Source of the DNA: an uncultured Clostridia bacterium
GTDB taxonomy: Bacteria; Bacillota; Clostridia; Peptostreptococcales; Anaerovoracaceae
DNA: 30,015 bases
Assembly (NCBI GenBank): GCA_934277495.1
Contig: CAKQUI010000013.1
Span: 1 to 30,015 of the forward strand
Reading direction: 5' to 3'
In this document: piece after piece, positions 16,697 through 23,973 of the stretch
Numbering within the stretch: position 1 is the stretch's first letter
Layout of the letters: each line of letters begins with the position of its first letter
Translations under genes and position numbers: made by a program
Notes under the pieces: model-generated
Databases searched by the model: none
Seen by the model: only the letters and a program-made list of their open reading frames with translations
What the model was told of the DNA's origin: nothing

Positions 16697-17470
16697 ATGG
16701 AACAGAGAGAAAGACGGGTGTGGCTCATAAAACAGCTGATAGCAGAAAGCAGCAGGTACAGAGGCATGGAGATCCCGGAGGATGCTGACGGGCAGAGATA
16801 TCTGCTGAGAGGTCTGATGAATGTGCGTATGCCGGCGCCAGCTGCACCGGATTTTCTGGAAGTGCAGGATGAATATCTGCAGGAGGAGCTGCAGCAGAAA
16901 GGCATCACAGATATTCGGGAGCTGGAACCTTTGCAGGATAAAATATACCTGTGGCGGGGCGACATCACCACGCTCAGATGCGACGCCATCGTCAATGCTG
17001 CCAACAGTGGCATGACCGGCTGTTATCACCCGAACCACAGATGCATAGACAACTGCATCCATACTTTCAGCGGAGTGCAGCTGCGAAACACCTGTGCAGA
17101 TATGATGCAGCGGCAGGGCCATGAGGAAAAGACCGGAAAAGCAAAGATAACGGAGGCTTTCAACCTGCCGTGCCGGTATGTACTGCATACAGTGGGACCG
17201 ATAGTGCATGGCAGACTCACAGAAAAGGACCGGAAGCTGCTGGCGGGCTGTTACAGGTCATGCCTTGAGCTTGCAATGGAAAAGGGTCTTGGCAGTGTTG
17301 CGTTCTGCTGCATTTCCACAGGGGAATTCCATTTCCCGAATGACGCTGCGGCAGAGATCGCTGTGAAGACAGTGAAAGAGTTTATGATGGAAAATCCGGA
17401 CAGTCCGGAGGTGATTTTCAATGTTTTTAAAGAAAAAGACTATGACATCTACAGAAAACTGCTGGGATGA
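16697..17470 (+). CDS. Zinc-containing macrodomain protein-ADP-ribose hydrolase
   Basis: A 257-residue macrodomain that removes ADP-ribose from modified proteins. A helical N-terminal extension (about 1-80) precedes the fold. LWRGDITTLRCDAIVNAANSGMTGCY carries the ADP-ribose-binding Asp and NAAN. The GCY-HPNHRCIDNCIH motif supplies the zinc ligands C109, H114 and C116 typical of the Staphylococcus/Streptococcus SirTM-linked class. CISTGEFHFP is the second binding loop. The start at 16697 follows GGAGGTC; the ATG at 16676 precedes that site and is rejected. Its 3' end overlaps the sirtuin gene by 50 nt, so the two are co-translated. In known systems this enzyme reverses the sirtuin's modification. 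Confidence 0.93.
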   Translation: MEQRERRVWLIKQLIAESSRYRGMEIPEDADGQRYLLRGLMNVRMPAPAAPDFLEVQDEYLQEELQQKGITDIRELEPLQDKIYLWRGDITTLRCDAIVNAANSGMTGCYHPNHRCIDNCIHTFSGVQLRNTCADMMQRQGHEEKTGKAKITEAFNLPCRYVLHTVGPIVHGRLTEKDRKLLAGCYRSCLELAMEKGLGSVAFCCISTGEFHFPNDAAAEIAVKTVKEFMMENPDSPEVIFNVFKEKDYDIYRKLLG

Positions 17471-18425
17471 ATGCAGGAAAATGGCGGCGGACGCCAGACT
17501 TCATGGAGGTAACGCTGCACTTGCAGGCAGTCTGAAACGGCTGACGGAGCAGGCAGACGCTGTTGTGATCGGTGCTGGCGCCGGCCTTTCCACATCGGCA
17601 GGGTTCACCTACTCCGGGGAAAGGTTCAGAAGGTATTTTTCTGACTTCAGTGCGAAATACGGTTTCGAGGATATGTATTACGGAGGTTTCTATCCCTACA
17701 GGACCCTGGAGGAATACTGGGCATACTGGAGCCGCTATATATGGATAAACCGCTATATGAGTGCACCGAAACCGGTTTACGACGACCTGCTGGAACTGGT
17801 CGGAGACAAGGAGTATTTCGTGCTGACTACAAATGTGGATCATTGTTTCCAGAAAGCAGGATTCGACAAGCAGCGGCTTTTTTACACCCAGGGGGATTAT
17901 GGGCTATGGCAGTGTTCGAAACCATGTCACAAGGAGACATACGACAATCGTGATATCGTTATGCAAATGCTCCAGTCCCAGGGATTTTCCATTGATGAAA
18001 ATGGAGAATTGTGCAGCGATGGCGGCGTTTCTATGAGCATATCGCCTGAGCTTGTGCCGGTCTGCCCGAAGTGCGGCAGACCGATGACGATGAATCTCAG
18101 GGCAGACGGAACTTTTGTTGAGGACAGCGGCTGGCATGAAGCCGCCGCCAGATACAGCGATTTCCTGAAAAAGCACAGGAAAGGCAGAGTAGTCTATCTG
18201 GAGCTGGGCGTTGGCAGCAACACTCCGGTGATAATAAAATATCCATTCTGGAAAATGACCGCCGCAAACCGTGAGGCTGTATACGCCTGCATCAACTACG
18301 GTGAAGCCGGAGCACTAGCAGATATAGCAAAGCGCTCCATCTGCATAGATGCAGATATCGGCGAAGTTCTCAGCCACATGACCGGCCGCCGAGGAGACGG
18401 AGATAATGATGGAGTCGAGCGATGA
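17421..18425 (+). CDS. Class M sirtuin (SirTM), probable protein ADP-ribosyltransferase
   Basis: A 334-residue SIR2-fold protein. The NAD-binding GAGAGLSTSAG (51-61) and TTNVDHCF (136-143) are present. At the place of the catalytic His the sequence is YTQGDYG (Q157), a substitution typical of SirTM enzymes, which mono-ADP-ribosylate instead of deacylating. Four structural-zinc Cys are C165, C169, C215 and C218. The gene overlaps the macrodomain frame by 50 nt, and GGAGG at 17407-17411, inside that frame, sits 9 nt before this ATG, which decides the start. In Staphylococcus and Streptococcus the pair lies with a lipoylated GcvH-like carrier and a lipoate ligase; neither is adjacent here. The 94-bp array starts directly after the stop. 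Confidence 0.9.
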   Translation: MFLKKKTMTSTENCWDECRKMAADARLHGGNAALAGSLKRLTEQADAVVIGAGAGLSTSAGFTYSGERFRRYFSDFSAKYGFEDMYYGGFYPYRTLEEYWAYWSRYIWINRYMSAPKPVYDDLLELVGDKEYFVLTTNVDHCFQKAGFDKQRLFYTQGDYGLWQCSKPCHKETYDNRDIVMQMLQSQGFSIDENGELCSDGGVSMSISPELVPVCPKCGRPMTMNLRADGTFVEDSGWHEAAARYSDFLKKHRKGRVVYLELGVGSNTPVIIKYPFWKMTAANREAVYACINYGEAGALADIAKRSICIDADIGEVLSHMTGRRGDGDNDGVER

Positions 18426-18780
18426 AAGGAATCGCCAGTGGTGCTGAGCTGGCACCGTGCAGGCCGATGGAAAGGGACGTTTTTGGAGTTAAAACGGGCC
18501 ATAACGACCCAAATGGAAGGGTCGCCAGCTTGATGTGCTGAGCTGGCACCGTGCAGGCCGATGGAAAGGGACGTTTTTGGATTTAAACCGAGCCATAACG
18601 ACCCAAATGGAAGGGTCGCCAGCTTGATGTGCTGCGCTGGCATTGGGCAGGCCGATGGAAAGGGACGTTTTTGGATTTAAACCGAGCCATAACGACCCAT
18701 GTGGAAAGGTCACCGGCTTGATGTACTGCGCTGGTTCTGGGCAGGCCGATGGAAAGGGACGTTTTCGATATTTCCGGAAT
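18426..18780 (+). repeat. Tandem array 2: three 94-bp units plus partial units
   Basis: GGGACG occurs at 18474, 18568, 18662 and 18756, each 94 bp apart. The first three complete the GGGACG-N25-CGACCC element; the fourth is cut off after about 21 bp where a different repeat begins. Hairpin B is GCCAGC/GCTGGC (18524-18547, next unit 18618-18641) and, in the third unit, ACCGGC/GCTGGT (18712-18735), a paired G-C to A-T change. A half-unit with GCCAG/CTGGC fills 18426-18473. CGACCC can also pair with GGGTCG 8 nt downstream (18505-18510 with 18519-18524), an alternative fold. Apart from the hexamers, unit length and layout, the sequence differs from array 1. It starts right after the sirtuin stop codon. 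Confidence 0.9.
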
Positions 18781-18838
18781 ATCAACAAAAGTTTCATATG
18801 ATAAAACGTGGCGAAGACACTTTTGTTCCATGCAGGTC
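18777..18838 (+). repeat. Family B palindromic repeat, copy 1
   Basis: About 62 bp running from GATATTTCCGGAATATC to ACTTTTGTT. It has perfect 9-bp ends, AACAAAAGT and ACTTTTGTT, around a degenerate core. It truncates the fourth unit of array 2. Confidence 0.75.
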
Positions 18839-18879
18839 GCAGTTCTCTTTCCGGGGAAATCTGCGGCTCACCAGATTAT

Positions 18880-18910
18880 AAAGAAAACCCCCACATATCG
18901 TGCCGGGGGT
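18880..18910 (-). terminator. Leftward intrinsic terminator downstream of the second flavodoxin
   Basis: Read on the minus strand, ACCCCC (18910-18905) pairs with GGGGGT (18892-18887) and is followed by TTTTCTTT. It would end leftward transcripts from the flavodoxin gene at 19180-19659, leaving family B copies 2 and 3 in the 3' untranslated region. Confidence 0.6.
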
Positions 18911-19031
18911 CTGCTTATCAGAGCTGTTATCTGACTTTCAGCAGAGGGGAGAAGGCATGTTTTATGCGAGGGTTGCAACCTTTATTTATAGCTGCATCGA
19001 CATTTGTTAATATGGAAGCAATATCATTTTA

Positions 19032-19094
19032 GATATTGCCGGAATATCAACAAAGGTTTCATATCACAATAATATGGCGAAGCCACTTTTGTTC
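19032..19094 (+). repeat. Family B palindromic repeat, copy 2
   Basis: It shares GATATTGCCGGAATATC, then AACAAAGG and the core CATATC-ACAAT-AATATG, and ends CCACTTTTGTT. It is nearly identical to copy 3 in its last 45 bp. Confidence 0.8.
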
Positions 19095-19101
19095 TAACAT
19101 A

Positions 19102-19182
19102 GGAAATATCTCCTTTGGAGATATTTCCGGAGTTTCAACAAAGGTTTCATATTACAATAATATGGCGAAGCCACTTTTGTTA
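19102..19182 (+). repeat. Family B palindromic repeat, copy 3, with leading 12-bp hairpin
   Basis: A perfect 12-bp stem, GGAAATATCTCC-TTT-GGAGATATTTCC (19102-19128), leads into the B body (19120-19182) with the core CATATT-ACAAT-AATATG. The terminal TTTTGTT runs into the flavodoxin stop codon (minus strand TAA, 19182-19180). A partial relative lies at 24689-24723. Confidence 0.8.
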
Positions 19183-19659
19183 TAATCCCAGGCTTGTGAG
19201 CCATTCCTTGAGTTCTTCTTTGCCTGGTCTGCCGTTCAGTAGTCTTCCTTCGATGATCTCGGCTCCGGGGGCAAGCTTTCTCAGTCCGTGGACTGTCTTG
19301 CCAAATCCGCTGCCGCCTGATGTGGCGAACAGGATTATTTTTTTGCCTGTGAAATCATAGCTTTCAAGGAAAGTGTCGATTATGCTGGGTTCTCTGTACC
19401 ACCAGATCGGGAATCCGAGAAGGATCGTATCGTAGCCGGATATGTCTTCGACTTTGCCTGCTATCTCAGGACGGCATGAAAGGTCGTTCATCTCCACACT
19501 GCTGCGGCTTTTCTTGTTCATCCAGTCGAGGTCTGCACTAGTATACGGTACTGCCGGGCTGATCTCGTAAAGGTCCGAACCTGCTGCCTCAGCCAGTGTC
19601 TTTGCTGCTCTTGCGGTAACGCCGCTTGCTGAAAAATAAGCTGTCAGTATCTTTGCCAT
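19180..19659 (-). CDS. Flavodoxin family protein
   Basis: A 159-residue flavodoxin of the NAD(P)H-dependent clostridial type: MAKILTAYFSASGVTARAAKTLAE (phosphate-binding loop, SxSGxT form), YDTILLGFPIWWYREPSIIDTFLESYDFTGKKIILFATSGGSGFG (flavin contacts). It is an electron carrier or small flavin reductase. I start it at 19659, 8 nt after an AGGAG site; upstream in-frame ATGs at 19665 and 19689 are too close to, or before, that site. It is transcribed leftward, probably from the MerR-type promoter at 19929-19959, and has its stop codon at the very end of a family B repeat. Confidence 0.9.
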   Translation of the reverse strand: MAKILTAYFSASGVTARAAKTLAEAAGSDLYEISPAVPYTSADLDWMNKKSRSSVEMNDLSCRPEIAGKVEDISGYDTILLGFPIWWYREPSIIDTFLESYDFTGKKIILFATSGGSGFGKTVHGLRKLAPGAEIIEGRLLNGRPGKEELKEWLTSLGL

Positions 19660-20022
19660 TTTCATCACTCCTGTCTTTATTTTATTCACGTTATTGTTAA
19701 AAAAGTATCATTGCCGGTGCTTCTGAAATCTGCTGACTGCCTCTAGGGAAGAAAGCAGATGCAGGGTATATCAGCATACTTACCGTCGCCTGAGCTTCTG
19801 CGGGATCCTTTTCAGATTTCAAAGGTCAGCTTCAGTTTGCTGCAGTGCCATCGCACATGAAGCCGGTGCCTGTACGCCTCAGGCGAACATATAAATCCGT
19901 CAGAAAGACCGGTTTTGTCTATAGTCCAATCATACAACCTGAAGTCAGGTTCAGGTCAAGGCTTTTTTGAATTTTCAGGGAGTTGAAATCACAGAAAATG
20001 AAAGACCGACTTGCCATAACTG
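19660..20022 (-). other. 363-nt gap with a long leader for the second flavodoxin
   Basis: If the promoter at 19929-19959 drives the flavodoxin, the leader is about 260 nt. No open frame of useful length exists there on the minus strand. A small CGCC-TCA-GGCG hairpin is present; I recognise no known riboswitch. Confidence 0.5.
19929..19959 (-). promoter_or_regulatory. MerR-type promoter with spacer dyad
   Basis: On the minus strand, -35 TTGACC (19959-19954) and -10 TATGAT (19934-19929) are 19 bp apart, too long for ordinary sigma-A use. The spacer holds the perfect dyad AACCTGA-CT-TCAGGTT (19936-19951). A 19-bp spacer filled by a dyad is the signature of promoters untwisted by MerR-family activators. 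No MerR gene lies in this window. Confidence 0.75.
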
Positions 20023-20922
20023 TCACATGCTGGACTGGAGCTGTTTCTGCAGGTGCTTTATAAAAGCCTCCTCACGGCTGTTCAGCTGATAGTAGCTGCG
20101 CTTCAGCAGGACTATATCATATGTATCAGGGAAATCGTAGATAGGCAGCTCCACCAGCCCGTATTTTTCAAGGTCCACGAAGGTATTCTTCTTCAATATC
20201 GATATACTTTCGCTTGTCTGCATTACGTCCAGCAGACCGCCTCGGTCGTACAGGTAAAGTATCTGCTGGGACGGTTTCAGCCTCATCAGCTCCATGGATT
20301 CAGCGTTGCTGTAATCCTCGAACAGTACCAGCGGGTAGGAATAGACTTCCTTCAGAGATACACTTTTTCTATGCGCCAGCGGATGCGAATCGGACATCAG
20401 CGCTACTGCCGGGATATCCTGCTGCATGACGATAGGCTCGATATTGGTTTTTCTGGCCATTTCGCAGTATTTTTCCAGATTGGAGTGGAAACAGTCCACC
20501 ATTGCCAGTCTGTAGCGGTTTTCGTAGATACAGTCGAAGGTCTGGACGATACTGGTCTCACGGTAGGTGTCGTGGGCTTCCGGATGGTTGTGCTCCTTGA
20601 AATCAACAAGACACTGCAGCACCTGGGCAGACCAGTTGCATGTCAGGGAGATTGTGTCGCCGATGCCCGTGCGCTGGGGGATATTCTCTATCTTGTCTAT
20701 TTCCTCAAGTATCGCCTTGGCGGACTGTATGAAAAGATACCCCTCCGGGGTCGGCACGCTGCCGTTGCTGGTGCGTCTGAATATGGGATATCCCAGCTCG
20801 TCTTCAAGAGATTTCAGCGCTGTACTGAGGTTGGACTGGGACGTGTAAAGATTCTGCGCTGCTCTGTTTATAGATCCGCACCGCTCGATCTCGGCAACGT
20901 ATATAAAAGAATTAAGATTCAT
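20023..20922 (-). CDS. LysR family transcriptional regulator
   Basis: A 299-residue LysR protein. The DNA-binding domain is clear (about 1-62: FIYVAEIERCGSINRAAQNLYTSQSNLSTALKSLEDELGYPIFRRT), and the effector domain starts near residue 90 (DTISLTCNWSAQV). It is divergent from the ureohydrolase-YjiH operon with a 383-nt shared region holding two LysR-like dyads, so it is the probable regulator of that operon. An AAAGGAGA site precedes the ATG at a 9-nt spacing. Confidence 0.92.
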   Translation of the reverse strand: MNLNSFIYVAEIERCGSINRAAQNLYTSQSNLSTALKSLEDELGYPIFRRTSNGSVPTPEGYLFIQSAKAILEEIDKIENIPQRTGIGDTISLTCNWSAQVLQCLVDFKEHNHPEAHDTYRETSIVQTFDCIYENRYRLAMVDCFHSNLEKYCEMARKTNIEPIVMQQDIPAVALMSDSHPLAHRKSVSLKEVYSYPLVLFEDYSNAESMELMRLKPSQQILYLYDRGGLLDVMQTSESISILKKNTFVDLEKYGLVELPIYDFPDTYDIVLLKRSYYQLNSREEAFIKHLQKQLQSSM

Positions 20923-21126
20923 TTTTCAGGGTCTCCTTTCAGCTCATGCATTATACAGATCAGAATGCATATTTCGTTAAAAAAATATCATACCTGACAA
21001 AAAATCAAAAATTTTTTACGGGTTTTGTCGGAACGGGCCCGATGGCTCCAAAAAGGCGGGACGCCCCATCATTACAGCGGTCCGTGACTTTGCACAAGTC
21101 TGGCCGACAGAGGTGGTTATATGGTT

Positions 21127-21221
21127 TATAATATAATCTATAGTTATATGAAATAGGACAACGCCCATCTGTATGTGTTAGTATAGCACCAACGATAAAA
21201 GATGTGTCATATCTGTACATC
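21127..21221 (+). promoter_or_regulatory. Candidate LysR sites and -10 elements upstream of the ureohydrolase gene
   Basis: Two overlapping TATAAT-like -10 elements start at 21127 and 21132. A perfect dyad ATATAA-N7-TTATAT spans 21131-21149 and a second one, GATGT-N11-ACATC, spans 21201-21221; the latter fits the LysR T-N11-A rule. No strong -35 partners either -10, as is usual for activator-dependent promoters. The rest of 20923-21305 has a GC-rich dyad at 21040-21070 and no gene. Confidence 0.5.
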
Positions 21222-21305
21222 ATCTGTTTAATTGTATAACAACATGAGGAAGTATGCAATAACGCAAGCAAATGAATCACAAGAACTGAAGAGGAGGATT
21301 TCGCA

Positions 21306-22259
21306 ATGAATGTAAAACAACCAGCAAGCGCTTTATCATCACCACGTTTCTGCAACATGGGAACTTTCATGAGGATGCCAAGGCTCGACTCAGCAGAAGG
21401 TCTTGACTTCGCCATCGCAGGAGCACCATTCGATACAGCAAGTTCATTCCGTTCAGGATCACGTTTCGGTCCGGCAGCTATCAGAAGCATTTCTGCAATG
21501 ATGAAACCGAACAACGTTATCCTGCAGGTAAACATCATGGACAGCCTCAAAGGCGCTGACCTGGGAGATTTCAACGTGACTCCTGGATATATCCACCCTA
21601 CTTACGACGCTATCGAAGAAGGCGTGAGCAAGATCTGCGACGCAGGTGCAGTACCTATCGTACTGGGCGGCGACCACTCCATCACACTGGCTGAGCTCCG
21701 TGCAGTAGCAAAGAAGCACGGCAAAGTTGCGCTGGTGCATTTCGACTCACATTCAGACCTGTGCGATGAAGTTTTCGGACAGAAATACAACCACGGTACA
21801 CCGTTCCGCAGAGCTATCGAAGAAGGACTCATCGATCCGTCACACTCGATCCAGATCGGTATGAGAGGTTCGCTCTACGATCCTGACGAGCACAAGCTGG
21901 CAGCAGAACTGGGAATGGAACTGATCCCTGCACACAAAGTACGTGAAATGGGATTCGATGCTCTCATCAAAGAGATCCTGAACCGTGTAGGCGACACACC
22001 ATGTTTCCTGACTTTCGACATCGACTTCGTTGATCCGGCATATGCACCGGGAACTGGTACACCGGAAGTTGGCGGATTCACTTCATATGAATCCCTGGAT
22101 ATCGTAAGACGTATCAAGGATCTGAACTTCATAGGATTCGATATCGTTGAAGTTCTCCCTGCATATGACACAGCAGGTGAAACTACAGCGTACCTGGCTG
22201 CAAACATCGTATTCGAATATCTTTCGATACTGGCAGCAAAGAAACAGGCAGGTAAATAA
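21306..22259 (+). CDS. Agmatinase / guanidino-acid ureohydrolase family protein
   Basis: A 317-residue binuclear-metal ureohydrolase that splits urea from a guanidino compound. All metal ligands are present: H124 in GGDHS, D147/H149/D151 in HFDSHSD, and D238/D240 in FDIDFVDPAYAPGTGTPEVGG. The substrate loop after HSD (LCDEVFGQKYNHGTPFRRAIEEGLID) resembles guanidinobutyrase and guanidinopropionase more than E. coli agmatinase as I remember them, so agmatine is not certain as substrate. It is followed 3 nt after the stop by the YjiH-type membrane protein, probably a partner transporter. The start follows AAGAGGAGGA. Confidence 0.9.
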   Translation: MNVKQPASALSSPRFCNMGTFMRMPRLDSAEGLDFAIAGAPFDTASSFRSGSRFGPAAIRSISAMMKPNNVILQVNIMDSLKGADLGDFNVTPGYIHPTYDAIEEGVSKICDAGAVPIVLGGDHSITLAELRAVAKKHGKVALVHFDSHSDLCDEVFGQKYNHGTPFRRAIEEGLIDPSHSIQIGMRGSLYDPDEHKLAAELGMELIPAHKVREMGFDALIKEILNRVGDTPCFLTFDIDFVDPAYAPGTGTPEVGGFTSYESLDIVRRIKDLNFIGFDIVEVLPAYDTAGETTAYLAANIVFEYLSILAAKKQAGK

Positions 22260-22262
22260 AAA

Positions 22263-23768
22263 ATGGATTCCAATACAGTAGATATAAAGAAAAAAGGAGC
22301 AGATGTCGTTGATGAGATCATCGACGACATCGTCCCTGAACTCGACCCGGATATGCAGTCTGCAGAACTGGACGAGCTGAAACTGAGCAAAAGCCGGAAA
22401 ACGAAAGGTCTGCTGCTGTTCCTGATATGCAGCGCCATAGGTATAGCGGTGTTCTTCTGCTCGATACCTAAAGCAGACGGCAGCTCGGAGACCATATTCA
22501 GTTTCCTTTACAACGGATTCCTGGATCTGTTCGGTAACGTAGTGTACTGGATACTTACTGTCCTCATAGGAGGCAACCTGTGTTTGCACGTTTACCGCAA
22601 ATACATAGACAGAGGCAAACATTCCAACATACTGCTTGATGTATACGAGAACGATACAGTCGTACATACTGTACTGTTCGTACTGGGGTTCATATATGTT
22701 CTGGTATATACTCTGTGGCTGACAGCTGGTGTGAACGCACCTGAAATGATCGTCAGCGACGCTACAGGCGGCAACGTTATCCCGCCAGTGTGCAAGGGCG
22801 TATTCGGAATAATCATCGTTGGTGCGGTATTCATGCCGTTCCTGCTGAACTACGGCGTCCTCGAGATAGTAGGTGCTCTGCTGGAGCCACTGATGAGACC
22901 GCTGTTCAAAGTACCAGGAAAGGCAGCGCTGGATGCTACAGCATCCTTCGTAAGCTCATCCTCACTGGGCGTGCTGATCACCAACAGATTATGGAGAAAC
23001 AATGTCTATACTGAAAAAGAGATGGTCGCTATCATGACCGGATTCTCGGCAGTAAGTATAGGATTCGCAGGTCTGGTCATAGAAACCGCCGGATGCGGAT
23101 CGAATTTTGCAAAGATATACTTCATCAGCTTCATCATGGTATTCATCCTTGAGATGATAATGGTAAGGATACCGCCTGTAAGCCGCAAGAAACATGTTTT
23201 CTACAATGGCAAGGAACAGTCAGAAGAAGAACGTAAAGGTGAAGTTAAATACAACTCACAGACTATTCCTCGTGGATGCAGGAGAGCTGTGACACGTGCA
23301 GCGATATCAAGAGGTCTGCACAAAGATGTAGGGCTTAGCCTTAAAGACAGCGTTGTAATAATGCCGCAGGTACTGACGATGATCTCCGGCGTAGGTGTAT
23401 CAGCTATGATAATCGCTGAATACACGCCGGTATTCACATGGCTCGGATATATATTCCAGCCCCTCCTTATGCTTTGTCAGGTACCTGATGCAGCAGCTAT
23501 CGCACCATCGATGCCGGTTGGTATCGCAGAGATGTTCCTGCCTGTTCTTGTAATGAACGGAACAGCAGCAACAGTGGCTATAGGTATGAAAGCCAGAATA
23601 TTCGTCTGCCTCGTATCGATGGTACAGATAATCTTTTTCTCGGAGACTGCAACTGTTATGCTGGCAACAAAGTCACCGATAAAATTCTGGGAGCTCCTCG
23701 TATGCTTCCTCGAAAGAACTATCGTTGCGATCCCGCTTGCTGCGTTAGCTATACATTTCCTGTTCTGA
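22263..23768 (+). CDS. YjiH-family (nucleoside-recognition/Gate domain) membrane protein
   Basis: A 501-residue integral membrane protein with a cytosolic acidic N-terminus (about 1-48) and roughly ten hydrophobic segments. It has the Gate-domain features of the YjiH/SpoIVA-SpmA type family: GIIIVGAVFMPFLLNYGVLEIVGALLEPLMRPLFKVPG, then a SSSLGVLITNRLW block, and a second half repeating the fold with VIMPQVLTMISGVG and PVGIAEMFLPVLV. A long cytosolic loop (about 300-345) separates the halves. Its function is not established. Coupling to the ureohydrolase suggests transport of the guanidino substrate or a product, as an inference. A terminator follows. Confidence 0.85.
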   Translation: MDSNTVDIKKKGADVVDEIIDDIVPELDPDMQSAELDELKLSKSRKTKGLLLFLICSAIGIAVFFCSIPKADGSSETIFSFLYNGFLDLFGNVVYWILTVLIGGNLCLHVYRKYIDRGKHSNILLDVYENDTVVHTVLFVLGFIYVLVYTLWLTAGVNAPEMIVSDATGGNVIPPVCKGVFGIIIVGAVFMPFLLNYGVLEIVGALLEPLMRPLFKVPGKAALDATASFVSSSSLGVLITNRLWRNNVYTEKEMVAIMTGFSAVSIGFAGLVIETAGCGSNFAKIYFISFIMVFILEMIMVRIPPVSRKKHVFYNGKEQSEEERKGEVKYNSQTIPRGCRRAVTRAAISRGLHKDVGLSLKDSVVIMPQVLTMISGVGVSAMIIAEYTPVFTWLGYIFQPLLMLCQVPDAAAIAPSMPVGIAEMFLPVLVMNGTAATVAIGMKARIFVCLVSMVQIIFFSETATVMLATKSPIKFWELLVCFLERTIVAIPLAALAIHFLF

Positions 23769-23803
23769 TAAAATAACATTTATCAAGAACTGATTTCAAA
23801 CCA

Positions 23804-23862
23804 GGCTCCGGCTGTACCTAAGATCCTCCCAAGATCAAAGGTGCAGCCGGAGTTTCTTTTTT
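23804..23862 (+). terminator. Intrinsic terminator of the ureohydrolase-YjiH operon
   Basis: A 14-bp stem with one G-T pair, CTCCGGCTGTACCT (23806-23819) with AGGTGCAGCCGGAG, is followed by TTTCTTTTTT. Confidence 0.9.
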
Positions 23863-23916
23863 GTAAGCATGATATATGGTATACCTTTGAGCGTGAAAAA
23901 CAAGAGGATTTTACGT

Positions 23917-23945
23917 TTGTATTTGCAGGAATAAAGTGTTAGAAT
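23917..23945 (+). promoter_or_regulatory. Promoter of the cytidylate kinase-like gene
   Basis: -35 TTGTAT (23917-23922) and -10 TAGAAT (23940-23945) with a 17-bp spacer, 28 nt before the start codon. Confidence 0.5.
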
Positions 23946-23973
23946 ATTTATATAAATATCAGGAGGTACTGAC

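Larger units (their letters stand above)
18426..19179. other. 754-nt non-coding repeat region between SirTM and the second flavodoxin
   Basis: It holds array 2, three family B copies and a leftward terminator. Between 18839 and 19031 only the terminator hairpin is recognisable. Short open frames here overlap repeats and show no coding features. Confidence 0.75.

Noticed and set aside
20990..21305. Guanidine riboswitch before the ureohydrolase gene
   Set aside because: A GC-rich dyad exists at 21040-21070, but I could not match the conserved cores of known guanidine riboswitch classes.
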